A stretch of DNA of 64,000 nt from Setomelanomma holmii (Eukaryota > Ascomycota > Dothideomycetes > Pleosporales > Phaeosphaeriaceae): positions 53,570-117,569 of the forward strand of contig ML978255.1 of assembly GCA_010015745.1 (NCBI GenBank), written 5' to 3'. Position numbers and translations under genes: made by a program. A model generated the notes under the pieces. The model made no database searches. It was not told the origin of the DNA and saw nothing but the letters and a program-made list of their open reading frames with translations. Positions 11,863 through 23,302 of the stretch are shown here, piece after piece; within the stretch, counting starts at the first letter, position 1; every line of letters begins with the position of its first letter.

Positions 11863-12475
11863 GTTGACGTGAAAGGTCGAGTTGTATTGGGCTTAAGTTG
11901 GTAGCCTTACCTTTGCTTCATGATGCCCCACTACGCCCAGCTGTATCGAACCTCGGAATTAGACGTCACACATCCCCAAATATTGTAGTCTGTTTCGGAC
12001 AAAGCAACTTGTCAGATTATATAGACATTAGATATTCATGAAAATCCTTCTACATTTTTTGACACTGCTCGACAAGATCATTGCTACCAAAAGTTACCCA
12101 GGCTTGCTGTATATCTAGTGGCACATACGTTGATATGCTACATTGTCGGTGTAAGCAACTTGTACACAAAGCTCTGAATGAACGCATTCGAGATAGACAG
12201 TGCTTCAAAATGCACACTTGGACATTATGGTGACCAGAAGATGCTGGTGGTTAGTCATGCGGCTGTCCGGCCTGTGGCTACGTGACAGGTGCCAAGGCGC
12301 GCCAGGGTCCTCCATGCGATGATCGGTACAAGTCTACGAGATTCCGTCCGCATCGCACCGATACTCGCCAGCGACATCTCGTCGCAACCCTTCCGCCAAC
12401 TCGTTTGCGCGTCCATTTCTCTTCACCCATCTGGTACTTGTAATACTCTTTCGCGGCCGTTGCCGCTCCCCCAAT
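11863..12475. other. Divergent promoter region, RraA-like gene / YME1
   Basis: These 613 bases separate two start codons pointing away from each other, so both promoters should lie here. I see no further gene and no regulatory motif I would name. Confidence 0.55.
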
Positions 12476-14903
12476 ATGGCTTTGCACGCGCCCGCCATCT
12501 CTGTATGTTTTGCCACGGATTCCGATAGCGTCATGGACGTGTCGCTGACACTTCTATAGAACATCCTCTCTGCATCGGCTGAGTTGTCGCCTGCAATGTT
12601 GACAGCTCTGAGATGTTCAAGGCAAGGCTCTAGCCGGAAGCTTGCTGCTGCCTCCGTCTCCGCGATACGCCCAGCGACAACCGCAGCTGTGTTCCGATCC
12701 ACACCAAAGGTCTCTGGCACAACCTCAGCAGGTCAGTGGCCAGTCATAAATCTACAGGATCAAGCAGCTGATATGTACAGTACCGCGAAATGGCCTGGGA
12801 CTATCCAATCCTTTCGCTAGGACTTCACCACTAGGTTCACTCGCACGGCAGTACTCTACCGTGTCGCGCAACGGCCCTCTTTCGCAATTCCGCCCGATAC
12901 TGAAGCCAGGAATGGTCGGACTAAATCTCATACAGCAACGATCGCTCTTTGGAGGACCATCGCAAGACCAGCTGGCTCGGCTAGAGGAGGCTGCTAACAA
13001 CAACCCCAACAGCGCCACTTCTCAGGCTTCGTTCTATTCTGCGCTCATGCGCGCCAAGATGCCTCAAATCGTCGTCAATCGCTACAACACCGGACACTTC
13101 GCTACAAACGCCGTGGTAGACAGATTCTACCAGAACGCTTTGACTCAGCTTGGACAATCTGGGGCAGCCAACAACCTACAGGCTGGTCAAGGTCTCTCCC
13201 AGCAGCAAATGCAGGCTGTCGGTCAGGCTGTCGGCGCCCACGTAGGCGCTGGCCAGATCGGCAAGACGAGGGGAGGCTCAGGTGTCAAGAGCGACCCAGT
13301 CTACGTTGTGGTAGAGGAGTCGATGATGAACGTCATTTTCAAATGGGTTCGCTGGATCTTCGGCTTCGCACTGGCTGCCTACGTTTCGCTCATTCTCATC
13401 ACGCTTTTTGTCGAGACCAGTGGTGTACTGAAGAAGGTCGGCGGCGGTACCAGCGCCGAGGTGCGACCTGAGCATCAGAACACCCGATTCAGTGATGTTC
13501 ACGGATGCGACGAGGCAAAGGAGGAACTTCTGGATGTCGTCGACTTCCTGAAGCACCCTGAACGGTACAACAAGCTCGGTGGCCGACTTCCGAAGGGTGT
13601 CCTTCTCATTGGCCCTCCCGGTACTGGTAAGACACTGCTTGCTCGAGCAGTCGCTGGCGAAGCTGGTGTCCCCTTCTTCTACATGTCTGGCTCCGAGTTT
13701 GACGAAGTCTACGTTGGTGTTGGAGCGAAGCGCGTTCGCGAACTCTTCCAAGCTGCACGTTCTAAGGCACCTGCCATTGTATTCATCGATGAGTTGGATG
13801 CCGTAGGCGGAAAGCGAAAGTCGCGTGACGCCAACTACCACCGCCAAACCCTCAACCAGCTGCTCAACGACCTCGACGGATTTGACCAAAGTACCGGCGT
13901 CATCTTCATTGCTGCCACCAACCACCCCGAACTTCTCGACCAGGCTTTGCTCCGCCCAGGACGTTTTGATCGTCACGTCCAGGTCGAGCTTCCCGATGTT
14001 GGCGGACGCCTCGCGATCTTGAAGTACCACACCAAGAAGATCCGTCTCAATCCTGAAATTGATCTCTCAACCATCGCTCGTGGTACCCCTGGCTTCTCCG
14101 GTGCCGAGCTGGAGAATCTGGCAAACTCGGCTGCCATTCGTGCTTCCAAGCTTCAGGCAAAATTCGTTTCCCTGAACGACCTTGAGTGGGCCAAGGACAA
14201 GATCATGATGGGTGCCGAAAAGAAGACACGCACAGTTCCGCTGCAAGACAAAATTCACACCGCGTATCACGAAGGTGGTCACACTCTCGTCGGTCTTTAC
14301 ACTAAGGGTTTCAGCGACGTTCACAAAGCGACTATTCTTCCACGAGGTCACGCTGCCGGTATCACTTTCTTCCTACCACAGGAAGAGCATCATCACACTC
14401 GTCAACAGTATATTCGCCAGCTGCAAGTGTCTATGGGTGGCAAGATGGCAGAGGAGATCGTTTTCGGGGCTGACAACGTAGCTGACGGCGCGTCTGGAGA
14501 CATTCAACAGGCGACACAGCTCGCCTACAACATGGTCACAGCCTGCGGTTTCTCAGACGTGCTCGGCAATGTCGACTTCAAGTCGAACTACGAGATGGTT
14601 TCGCCTGAGACCAAACGTCTTATTGACAACGAAGTTCGGCGGTTGATTGACGAAGCCAAGGCGAGCGCAAGGGATTTGCTCAAGTCGAAACGACCTGAGC
14701 TTGATCTATTGGCCAACGCTCTCGTTCAGTACGAGACGTTAGACAAGGAGGAAATTCTCAAGGTCATCAAGGGCGAGAAGCTACCTGATCGGTTGATGGC
14801 AATGCCCGATGCTCCCATCAAGATCCCCGACAATCCATTAAGCGCCTTGAAGCCAGTCTCCGGGGACAATGACGGATCATCTGGTCCGGGTGTCCCGGCG
14901 TGA
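12476..14903 (+). CDS. YME1: Mitochondrial i-AAA protease (FtsH family)
   Basis: Exons 12476-12502 (nine codons), 12560-12731 and 12781-14903 give 773 aa. An Arg/Ser/Ala-rich N-terminus fits a mitochondrial presequence. One membrane segment lies near residues 252-275 (core IFGFALAAYVSLILITLF), as in i-AAA rather than m-AAA enzymes. Then come Walker A GPPGTGKT (about residue 344), Walker B FIDELDA (about 401), the second region of homology with LLRPGRFDR, and the M41 zinc site HEGGH (about 563-567) with the third ligand region near SGDIQQAT. The enzyme degrades unassembled and damaged inner-membrane and intermembrane-space proteins. The first exon was placed because exon 2 has no suitable ATG upstream in frame except through this splice. 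Confidence 0.95.
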
Positions 14904-17900
14904 GCATGGTCCCCTGACCTTTGGAATTTTGGAAAATGATAAAGCGTGCATACCACGAGGCGAACGGCGTTCTTGACCCGCTCTTCCCTCTCACTTTGTA
15001 GCTACTGCAGCACAGAGTTCCTTGTGTCTTTCATTCTGGTTTGTACAATATTTGGTACCAGCAGCGCTAGCGAAAAGAGCCTGTTTTCTTATCGACATGC
15101 ATAGCATCGAGCGGTTGTGGGGATGTGGAGAGCAGAAGGGAGAAGAGAATGTGCAGTGCAGTGCAGTGTAGCTAGACTGAATAAGAGGATCGTTACCACA
15201 TATGTGAAGGACTGCTATGCTCCGATGCGCTCTCGAAAACAGAAAATGGAAGCGCATGGCGCGATGAATGATGAAGGCTCATGTGATCATGCGAATATAA
15301 TCCTCTGAATAGCCAGACAAAACTATCCCGGCCTTCCTCCACAGTCAAGCCGCGGATGGACCTTTGCTCCTTCACCCAAGCACGCTGATCTCTGCTCGCG
15401 CTTCCTCAATCCGTAGGGAAAGACAAGCTACGACAGGTCTGCGAGAATGAAGAAGGCTGATGTAGCAAGTAGGAGATACATTGGGGAGATGTCAAGTCTA
15501 GACTACGCTATGGATAGCGTGTCAAGTTGTTGTAAGCTGTAAGACGATAGGGGAAGGACAGTTGAGGCACGGGCGGGACTAGAGTGCGGCACAAAATTAG
15601 GGAAGTGGTGCATGAGAAAGTGAGATTGTGCAACGACAAAAGCTGTTGGGTAGTTGAGTCCATACACAAATGCTACTTATACACCAAACGGCTGTTCTAG
15701 CATCAGACGATATATAGCAAGATGCTTCTTTCTTATTGACCGGGATACGTCGGAGGGATAATGTCAAGTTGAACGTGCTAACAAAACCATGGAGACCGGC
15801 TCGTATATCATGACCATACGCTGGTAGATCCTACATCCACAACAAGCGCTGTATTCTACTTACGATATGAATATGATTTTAGCTACAAAGCAATTCAAGT
15901 TCGAAGTCCGTGAAGTGAAAGTGCAGCGCGTCGGCCTTCAGTGCGGCATCACAACGCGACAGAGCTGGATTATAGCTTGAAAAATGTGGCGGGGGATTTA
16001 CAGCAACTGACGGCTTGTGAAGATACTTGCCTGTTCGGGAAGGTTGAGGTGAAAGAGAAGCGTGGAGACTATTGGTGTAACTTCGCCGAGTAACGTTCCT
16101 TGGTGAGGTTATTGACGGCCTCCGAGATGGATGAGATTATATAGCGAAGAGACAATGCGTGTTGAGATTCTCCCGTATGGTCAATGAATTTGGGAAGTGC
16201 TATAGGTGATAGATAGCTCACACCGTATAGTGTACGCGTTTTTGGTGAGCTTTTGAATTCGACAATGCTGAATGCCGCCTCTGTGTACTGGCCATTCGTA
16301 TTTCCCAATTGGGTCTGATACCTTCTCATCAAGTAATGCCTGATTGTTCATACCGAGTCTATGTTCCTATCGCATGTAGACTAGGACTTGGTATGGACGC
16401 TGAAAAGATTACGCGGAAGCTTCTTGTTGTCAATAGCCATCGGAGTGTATCTCACCACGAAAATAAAATGCCAGAATGTGAACAGCGTACGGTTGTTTCT
16501 GGACGTTGTCTGCTTTCGATCTGGGCTTTCGCCGAACATGCCATATCGTAGGAAAAGTCTAAGTCCCCGTATTACGAAGTTCAGGATGTGAACAAAGACT
16601 GTACTCTACATTCCTATCTTGGTACCAAGCGTACAGTATCCGGTGATTATGGTCTTCGGCCGAATTTGTCGTACGAACATTCCTTCCTATATCCACTTGG
16701 CTGTCTATTTCTAGCTTGACATCACGATAGCTTTCGAACAGTGACGAGATATCCCAAGGGGTGACGCTTACATGGTGAAATAATTTTGCTGGTACCTGTG
16801 TGTAATCCTCGAAACGGCTGATCAAACAGCCAAGCCAAGTGGGACGCGGCATGTCGCGGCATCGGTCTGCAGCAGGCTGACGGAGGCAGAACATTCGAAT
16901 ACCCTGGTCGATGTGACGATATGTTAACGCAGGGTCCCTGGAAAACCAGTAGATCGTTGACGACTCGAGACGAAGTCTAATCGCACTTCGGCATGTTGCT
17001 CGGTTTCGGCGCTCTCAGAGTCCATAGTACAGCTGATAATGCGATTGGCTGACGGTCAGGTATACCGAAGGGCCCATTCGGAAGTAGTGTGATCAGACTA
17101 TACCTACTCGAAGGATCTGAGAAGAGGGATCTGGGGAATCTCCTCGCTGGTGAGGATATGTGTGGCGTCGCCTGAGGTGGTGTGCTGAGTTTGCCGGATG
17201 TCGACACGAACACGCGAGCTTCCCAAGGAAGGTGTTCTGGATGTTTCTCAAATTGTAGGTTCCCATTGAAGATGTGTTCGTAAAATTCTGCCGAATGATA
17301 GTCGTCAGGAACAGTTTACATGCCTGGTAATGTCAGCAAGCATATGGCCTAAGGTTTTGTCAAGGAAAGATCGAGCTGCACTATGAGATGATCATTAGAG
17401 CGTCTCTAGAAATCGTACATTGTCTCGTATGGTTTGGAAGTTCAACAAGTTCACCACGATCTGAGCTCGGTACAGCTACCCGATGTGCATACTGTGGCAA
17501 TCGAATGGCAAGCTTACCACCACCAACAAAAGTTCGTTCCGAACGACCAGGGTCTTCCCAACATGTCAGCATTTGTGTAACACATCAGGCAGATCGCTCG
17601 GGTGTTGACGCGCAGAGCCGTCCACTGAAGTAAGGGTCCAAGACTTGAGCCGCGCGTTGAGCCTCAGTACGATTGCGCTGATCGACGGCAATACCTCGAG
17701 TAACATCCCGTGTTGAATGGTTGTTACATCCACTAGATCCAGTGAAATGAGTTCGCCAGTGCTGATTGTCGACACGCTTTCTGTTCACCGCAAGATCTTC
17801 CGTAGCAGCACCTATTGGCCAGAGCAAGACACATAAATATGCAATGCTCGAACGAGGATATGCACCGTACGTGATTCGCTATTCAAGGAACAGAACGCAG

Positions 17901-19797
17901 CCTTGAGTGCGCGAAGTGTATATGCACCCAGCTTGGTAAGTTGCGTTTGGCGTCTTGTCTGCGAATGACAGTGTACTACTGTCGATGGTACCTGAACCTG
18001 GATGCGGCCAAGATAGCTAAGTAGCGAGTTCGAGTAATATGGCTTAAGAAAGGCTGTCAGGGCATCGCATTCGTACCACCGGCGCGATGACAAAGATGTC
18101 GGATAGCAGTGATACAGATGGAAATTGTTGTTGGTGGTGTGGGGGAAGTTTACAGCACAGCTGAGTTGTTGTGGGGACCAAGCCTTGGCCGCGAAACAGC
18201 TTCACAAATCGTCTTGCGATGGCAAGAACAACCAATGGGTCGCAGGACTTTGCCTTACATAGTAGACATGCTGTGTCCTTCGCACAGCAGCAACACGTGC
18301 CCTATGTTGTCCACGAAATCAGAAGGCTCCACCGCATGTTCAGTCCGCTTGAGAAACCTTGAATGACATGCTTCTCGCTCAGCGCAGCTTGCGCTCCACA
18401 GCGCCACGACACCTCCATGCTCCGGGCACGATTCTCCAGCGGTCACAAAGGGACGCTCAGCTCGTGACCAAATCGTTCAGGGTGTAGCCCACCGTGTACA
18501 ACGTAATTGCGGGTCCTCAAAGTAGGAAGTCGCCAAGGCGAAGGTCCTGTCGCCTTGCTGTGCATGCGTGATTTTCGCCATTGGAAGGCGACTCTGGCGC
18601 TTCACGATGCACACCCACTGCCCTTGCGAGCTATGCCGAATACTGTGCACAGCTATGCCTGAAGTCGCCAACGATGCTATGGGGTGGCAGAATTGGATCA
18701 GGGCATGGGCCAGGAAGCATGCTGCCTACGCGCGCCCGCTGCTGGTGAACTGGCTGGATGTCCATCGCTTCACACACATGAACGTTTGTTGAAAGCGATC
18801 AAGGAGGCTGTGCGCTGGACAGACGCAACATTGCTCTTCGTTTTTTGAGAAGCCGGCGCGGGATGTGGGAGGTCATGCTGAAGCTTCTGGATCCTCTGCC
18901 GCGTTCAGTGAATGGTTAACCACGAAAAGACCTTGTCCCCGATAGTCTGACTGGCCTCGGAGCTCAAAGCATGGCGCGCTTGTACTCTCGATAGCTTCAG
19001 GATGGAGGGATGACGATGATGATGTTGGAGAACCGCGTCAAGCGCCTGCTTAGCCTAGATTTCGTAAGACCATCTTCGTGGCTCAAATCCTAGGTCTGAT
19101 CCGCCGCAAAAAGCAGTCATGGATACAACGTCAGGGTGGGAGCGCCCGATGCCTCTTCCTTGTGGTTCCCTGGTATCCGAAGCAGACTATCTACCGTCGC
19201 GCATGCTGAGCGATACAACCGATCAATCAGTGTCAGCGAAATTTCTGCCTCCATGGCGGCGCATAGTCCGCGTTGGATTGGTGGAGAGCGCATCAAGCTT
19301 CCCACCTCTGCAGCAACACTGCAGTCGAAGGACGTCACTTAGACGTTCATGGCGATGTTGTTCAGTCGGTAGTGTGTTGCACATCAATTGAGGATGATCA
19401 TAGATTGAAGCTTTTGTCATTTCGTTGTAGGGCACAGTGAACGATGAATGCGACACCAAAACCCAGTCTATATTTTGAAACCCGACATGCAACCCACCAC
19501 ATTACAGAACACCACCCACATGTACGCACAGTCGTATAGCTGTCGACTGTATCAAAGATCAATACTCGCAGACAGCAAATATGTAGCACGGCTGCGAACA
19601 CGGACAACGAATGGTTCGCGCCAGGTTTTGAATATACACAGGCGACCGAGGTCGGAAAGGTGACCATTGAGGTCAAGTCGAAAGTAATCATAAGGATTGT
19701 TCCGAGTGTTGGTATCAGCGTGAACCAGCAGCGTCGTAAATCATCGCGTCATCAAAGGGGCTTAAGCGATGAAAGCTTCGAGCACCCTCGTAGGCGT
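14904..19797. other. Gene-poor region, nothing recognised
   Basis: Almost 4.9 kb without a protein I can name. Many frames of 60-110 codons occur on both strands and overlap. The best-looking is 16559-16894 on the minus strand (111 codons, WLGCLISRFEDY near its start), which has protein-like composition, but no splice partners or family could be assigned. Minus-strand fragments at 17381-18093 were inspected as a possible old transporter and not confirmed. The region could hold the 3' ends of YME1 and the copper-fist gene, non-coding transcripts or eroded genes. Confidence 0.4.
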
Positions 19798-21324
19798 CTA
19801 AGTCCAGTTGTTTGGATAAGATAACTCAAAAGAGTTCCAGCCGCTAAATGCTCCCGTGCTCTGTTCTATTGGCCATGGTTCTATAGGGATATTGTCATCG
19901 AGGTTGTTAGGTATGGTAATAGCAGCAGTATCGACGTAGTCACCGTACGTAGTGGTAGGCATCGATGTTGGAGCAGTTCCAAGTCCCTTGGTGAAGTCGG
20001 ACTCAGGGCCTTGTACATATGGGACGGACGCTGATGTGTTGACACTTTCAATCGAAGTAGATGTGTTGGTGCGATACACAGGATTGTCTTCCCAGAAAAG
20101 TGGCTCACTAGTCGCCGACTGAGGCGCGGTCACATCCATCTCGCCAAAAGTATTGAGCTCGCCGATTTCAGAGTGAGCAGAAGATGCAGCCGTGAGACCA
20201 GGTCCGCTCTGTTTTGACTCGCCGCTGTGCGAAATCGGCTGCGTCAGGCTATCGGCGAATTTACTCGGGTTCAATGGCAGGTCTCCGGCAGACCACAAGG
20301 GGTTAAAGCCAGCGGACGATGTCAACCAGTCACTATCAAGGTTCGGCAAGCAGTCCTGCGACGGGGAGGTAGACAGGCTGCCGTAGTTGAACATGCCATT
20401 GATCGGTGTTACCGTCGTAGTGGTCCATGGCCACTGCTGGGTCGGGAAGGTGTCGCTCACATTGCTGCCAGGCGAGTTTCCATCTTGAGTCAAGACAGGT
20501 GTTGAGTTACCAAATATAGTGCCTTGGAAAGCGTTGGTGTTCAGACTGCTCGTCATGGTCGAAGGGATTTCGTCAATGGAGCGTTGACCTGAGCCGAACA
20601 TCGCGTGGAAGTCGTTGTTCGACAGAGACAGTGTGTCCATGGAACGTGTGGCTGGAATTCCAGGCTTGTTATTGTAGCTGTTGCCACCTTGTGTCAACGC
20701 AGCAAATGCTGAGTGTCCGTGAAGCGTGTGCGGGCGCGGTATCTTGTATGGCGCGCCGGAAACGTGGGCTGTGTTGTTGTTGCGATGACATGGCTTGTGG
20801 TGACCGTTCGCAAATACGGTAAGATGACTCTCGGAGTGCGTTGTCATGAGCTTCGGCTTTGCGCGCGCATCGTGAAGAGTCTGTTTGTTGGTGTCAAGCT
20901 TCAGGTCAACGCCTTCCTTCACAGATCCACAGATGCATTTCCCACCCGAATGGCACTGGCAACGACTGTCGTGAGCTGGGAAATCGTTAATGTCGTCGCG
21001 AGCAGTCGTGCCAGGCATCATCTCACCCTTCGCGTCGCCCTTGTCTTTGTGCTTGTCCTTGTCTTTCTTGTCGCCACAATCGCACTTGGCATGGTGAGAC
21101 TTGGACTTGCGCGCACCGCGACAGTGCTCGCATTGCTTGACGGGGCGACCCTTGGGGTTGATATGGTGTAGTTCGCGATCTATAGTGCACTGATTAGCCC
21201 AGGCTGCTTCCGTGGCCAAGAAAGATGTTGCCCAGTGTAGCATACCATTGTGGTTACAGCCGCTCACTCGATGACCCTTGATACAGGACGAGCAAGCCCA
21301 TTTTTCGCCATCGATAACAGGCAT
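19798..21324 (-). CDS. Copper-fist transcription factor
   Basis: Exons 21324-21246 and 21179-19798 on the minus strand give 486 aa. The N-terminus is a copper-fist DNA-binding domain: MPVIDGEKWACSSCIKGHR, CNH joined by splicing to DRELHHI, then NPKGRPVKQCEHCR and CDCG. KGRP is the minor-groove contact. A Lys/Asp-rich stretch follows, then a second Cys cluster CQCHSGGKCICG that resembles the CxC copper-sensing clusters of Ace1/Mac1/Cuf1 proteins. The remaining 330 residues are Ser/Thr/Asn-rich and probably the activation region. The 66-bp intron inside the fist is a multiple of three and has no stop, so an unspliced message would carry 22 extra residues in the domain. Expected targets are copper uptake or detoxification genes; which of the two cannot be told. 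Confidence 0.9.
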   Translation of the reverse strand: MPVIDGEKWACSSCIKGHRVSGCNHNGMLHWATSFLATEAAWANQCTIDRELHHINPKGRPVKQCEHCRGARKSKSHHAKCDCGDKKDKDKHKDKGDAKGEMMPGTTARDDINDFPAHDSRCQCHSGGKCICGSVKEGVDLKLDTNKQTLHDARAKPKLMTTHSESHLTVFANGHHKPCHRNNNTAHVSGAPYKIPRPHTLHGHSAFAALTQGGNSYNNKPGIPATRSMDTLSLSNNDFHAMFGSGQRSIDEIPSTMTSSLNTNAFQGTIFGNSTPVLTQDGNSPGSNVSDTFPTQQWPWTTTTVTPINGMFNYGSLSTSPSQDCLPNLDSDWLTSSAGFNPLWSAGDLPLNPSKFADSLTQPISHSGESKQSGPGLTAASSAHSEIGELNTFGEMDVTAPQSATSEPLFWEDNPVYRTNTSTSIESVNTSASVPYVQGPESDFTKGLGTAPTSMPTTTYGDYVDTAAITIPNNLDDNIPIEPWPIEQSTGAFSGWNSFELSYPNNWT

Positions 21325-23302
21325 TCCGTGGAGGTCACGGCCGAATGCGGTCGTCGCAGCAGGCTCAACGGCCGAGCGGGAACGTAGGTGGAGCCCACAG
21401 GCTAAAGAGAGTGTGAAATAAGAATGGCCGGCGTCGCACGCAAGGCGACGGCCGTCAGGTAAAGATACAGTGAAGAATAGAAGTATGCAAATATATCAAG
21501 TCAAACGCCAGAGGGTATCTTGAGCAATGGTAGAATGCTGGATGGTGACCGTGAACGCCGGGAATAGTACCGAGGACGACAGAGTGGAGAGTGGAGAGGA
21601 GAGTATAATGGTGGAACCGAGCGCAAGAGGCGCTGGCCGAAAGCGTTAACGGATCTCCTAGAGGCCTGCCAAACCAACGTCTGCGAGTGTGCTGTGGGTG
21701 AGGTGGTGATGGAGGAGAGAGAGCGAGCGGGAGGAACAGGTTAAGAAGGAAGGCGCGCGCATGTCATTGGCTGTCGTCTAGTGCATCGGCAAGTGCGTGC
21801 CCGGACCACAGCTCGAATCTGCAGGCGCGATCAGCCATGGCAGGCGACCAGCGCAAGGGTTGTCAACCCACGCAGCCAGCGTCTTCACCGCCCGCGGGCG
21901 TCCATGGATCAGTCCCGTCTGCCATCCGTGGCCCTGTTGCCGTGCCAGACTCGATGTCTCGCAGCACCCACCCGCCCGAGCCACATTTTTGCACCTGCTC
22001 ATGCTCGTGCTTGAGCGCCCCCGTCGCGGAAGCACTCCGTCGCGTCGGCGACATTCAGCTGCCTCTAGGTTGTCGGCGTGCATTCGATGGTGCATCGTCT
22101 CGCGCTACCAGCGCCGCGCATTGCACATTTCGTGACAGATTCGAATCGCTTGTCGACTCGAGTTGTTTCTACATGGGAGCAGCCGCTGAACTGTGTAACG
22201 CTGAGACCGTTGCCAAGTGAAGATCAGTATTGTGTGCAGGCTACCTAGCGCCTAGCGGATATGAAGTCGCGGGCCGACGCGGCCAGTACTCTCAGGTACA
22301 ATACCATTTTGTCTATCGTAAGGTGTTTTGGGTTGCAATGGGTATCTCCAGGTATTGCAACTCGGGGCGTCCCTGGCTGGCCGTGTGGAACGGCCGCCTT
22401 ATCTAGAGTCAGGCCAGATGAGCATCTTGATGTCTCTGGAACGCGGGGGCATGTATGAAGAGGTTGGCGGTGGCTCATCTCGAAACACCCCAGATTGTTT
22501 CTCCGTGGAACGTAGCTTTGCATCATTGCATAGCTAGATGATCTGCCGCAGGTATCATTATAAAGTTTCGCTTCATTTGTCTGTTCTTGCTGATGATCTT
22601 TATCGCGACCAGGCGTTTTTTGCCGGAGCAGCTAAAATGCGAATTGAAACCGAAGTAATCTTGCATATTTCTTGACTAAGAACGCTTTGGAACACTGCTT
22701 TGGTTCGAACTCTCTGTGTCTTTAGAATACCCAACTGTGGAAGTTGTCAAGCTGCAATTTCAGTTTCTCATGCTCGATAGTCTTCGCGATGACCTCAATC
22801 TCACACATGGCGAGTCACAACGAGTATGCGAGTACTTTGCACCGCTTGTAGATGCATTCTTCGTACAGCTAGTCTCTCCTTCACCGTGTAGGATCACTTG
22901 CTAGACCAATGCAGTATCTGCAATCAGTCTTGATGATGGCGCGCAAGGTGCTCTAGACGGCGGCCATACAGATAATCCGAACAGCGACTTCAACGTCACC
23001 AATCGAACAGAGCAATCCGCCCGACACCCCGAGCAGGAGCGAAGTTGAAGACTACTTGCAGATCTGAACAGCCATGTTGTTGCTTCGGTACCCTCGCATG
23101 CACTGCGAGGGTGAACTCAGTCCCACGCTAATACGGAAGCGTGTACCAAGCAAAACCTCCCATCGACCTCGACCTCAAATCAACCTCACACCTCGCCAGC
23201 CACAACCTCAGCGCTCAACGCGCAAGCGGACCACCCCCGGCATCTTCGCAAAGAAGTCGCATATACCTGCCCATTCTTGCCGCGATCGCGACGCGACCCG
23301 CG
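21325..23302. other. Divergent spacer between two regulator genes
   Basis: About 2 kb between the starts of the copper-fist gene and the Zn2Cys6 gene. Probably 5' leaders and promoters. A 9-bp inverted repeat (ACCCTCGCA/TGCGAGGGT) lies at 23090-23112. No gene recognised. Confidence 0.5.

Noticed and set aside
13278..14030. 250-codon frame on the minus strand
   Set aside because: It lies wholly inside the YME1 coding exon; the plus strand has the protease motifs, so this is a shadow frame.
17381..18093. Minus-strand fragments first read as an old ABC transporter N-terminus
   Set aside because: The likeness needed two frame changes and did not extend to any ABC motif such as Walker A or the LSGG signature.
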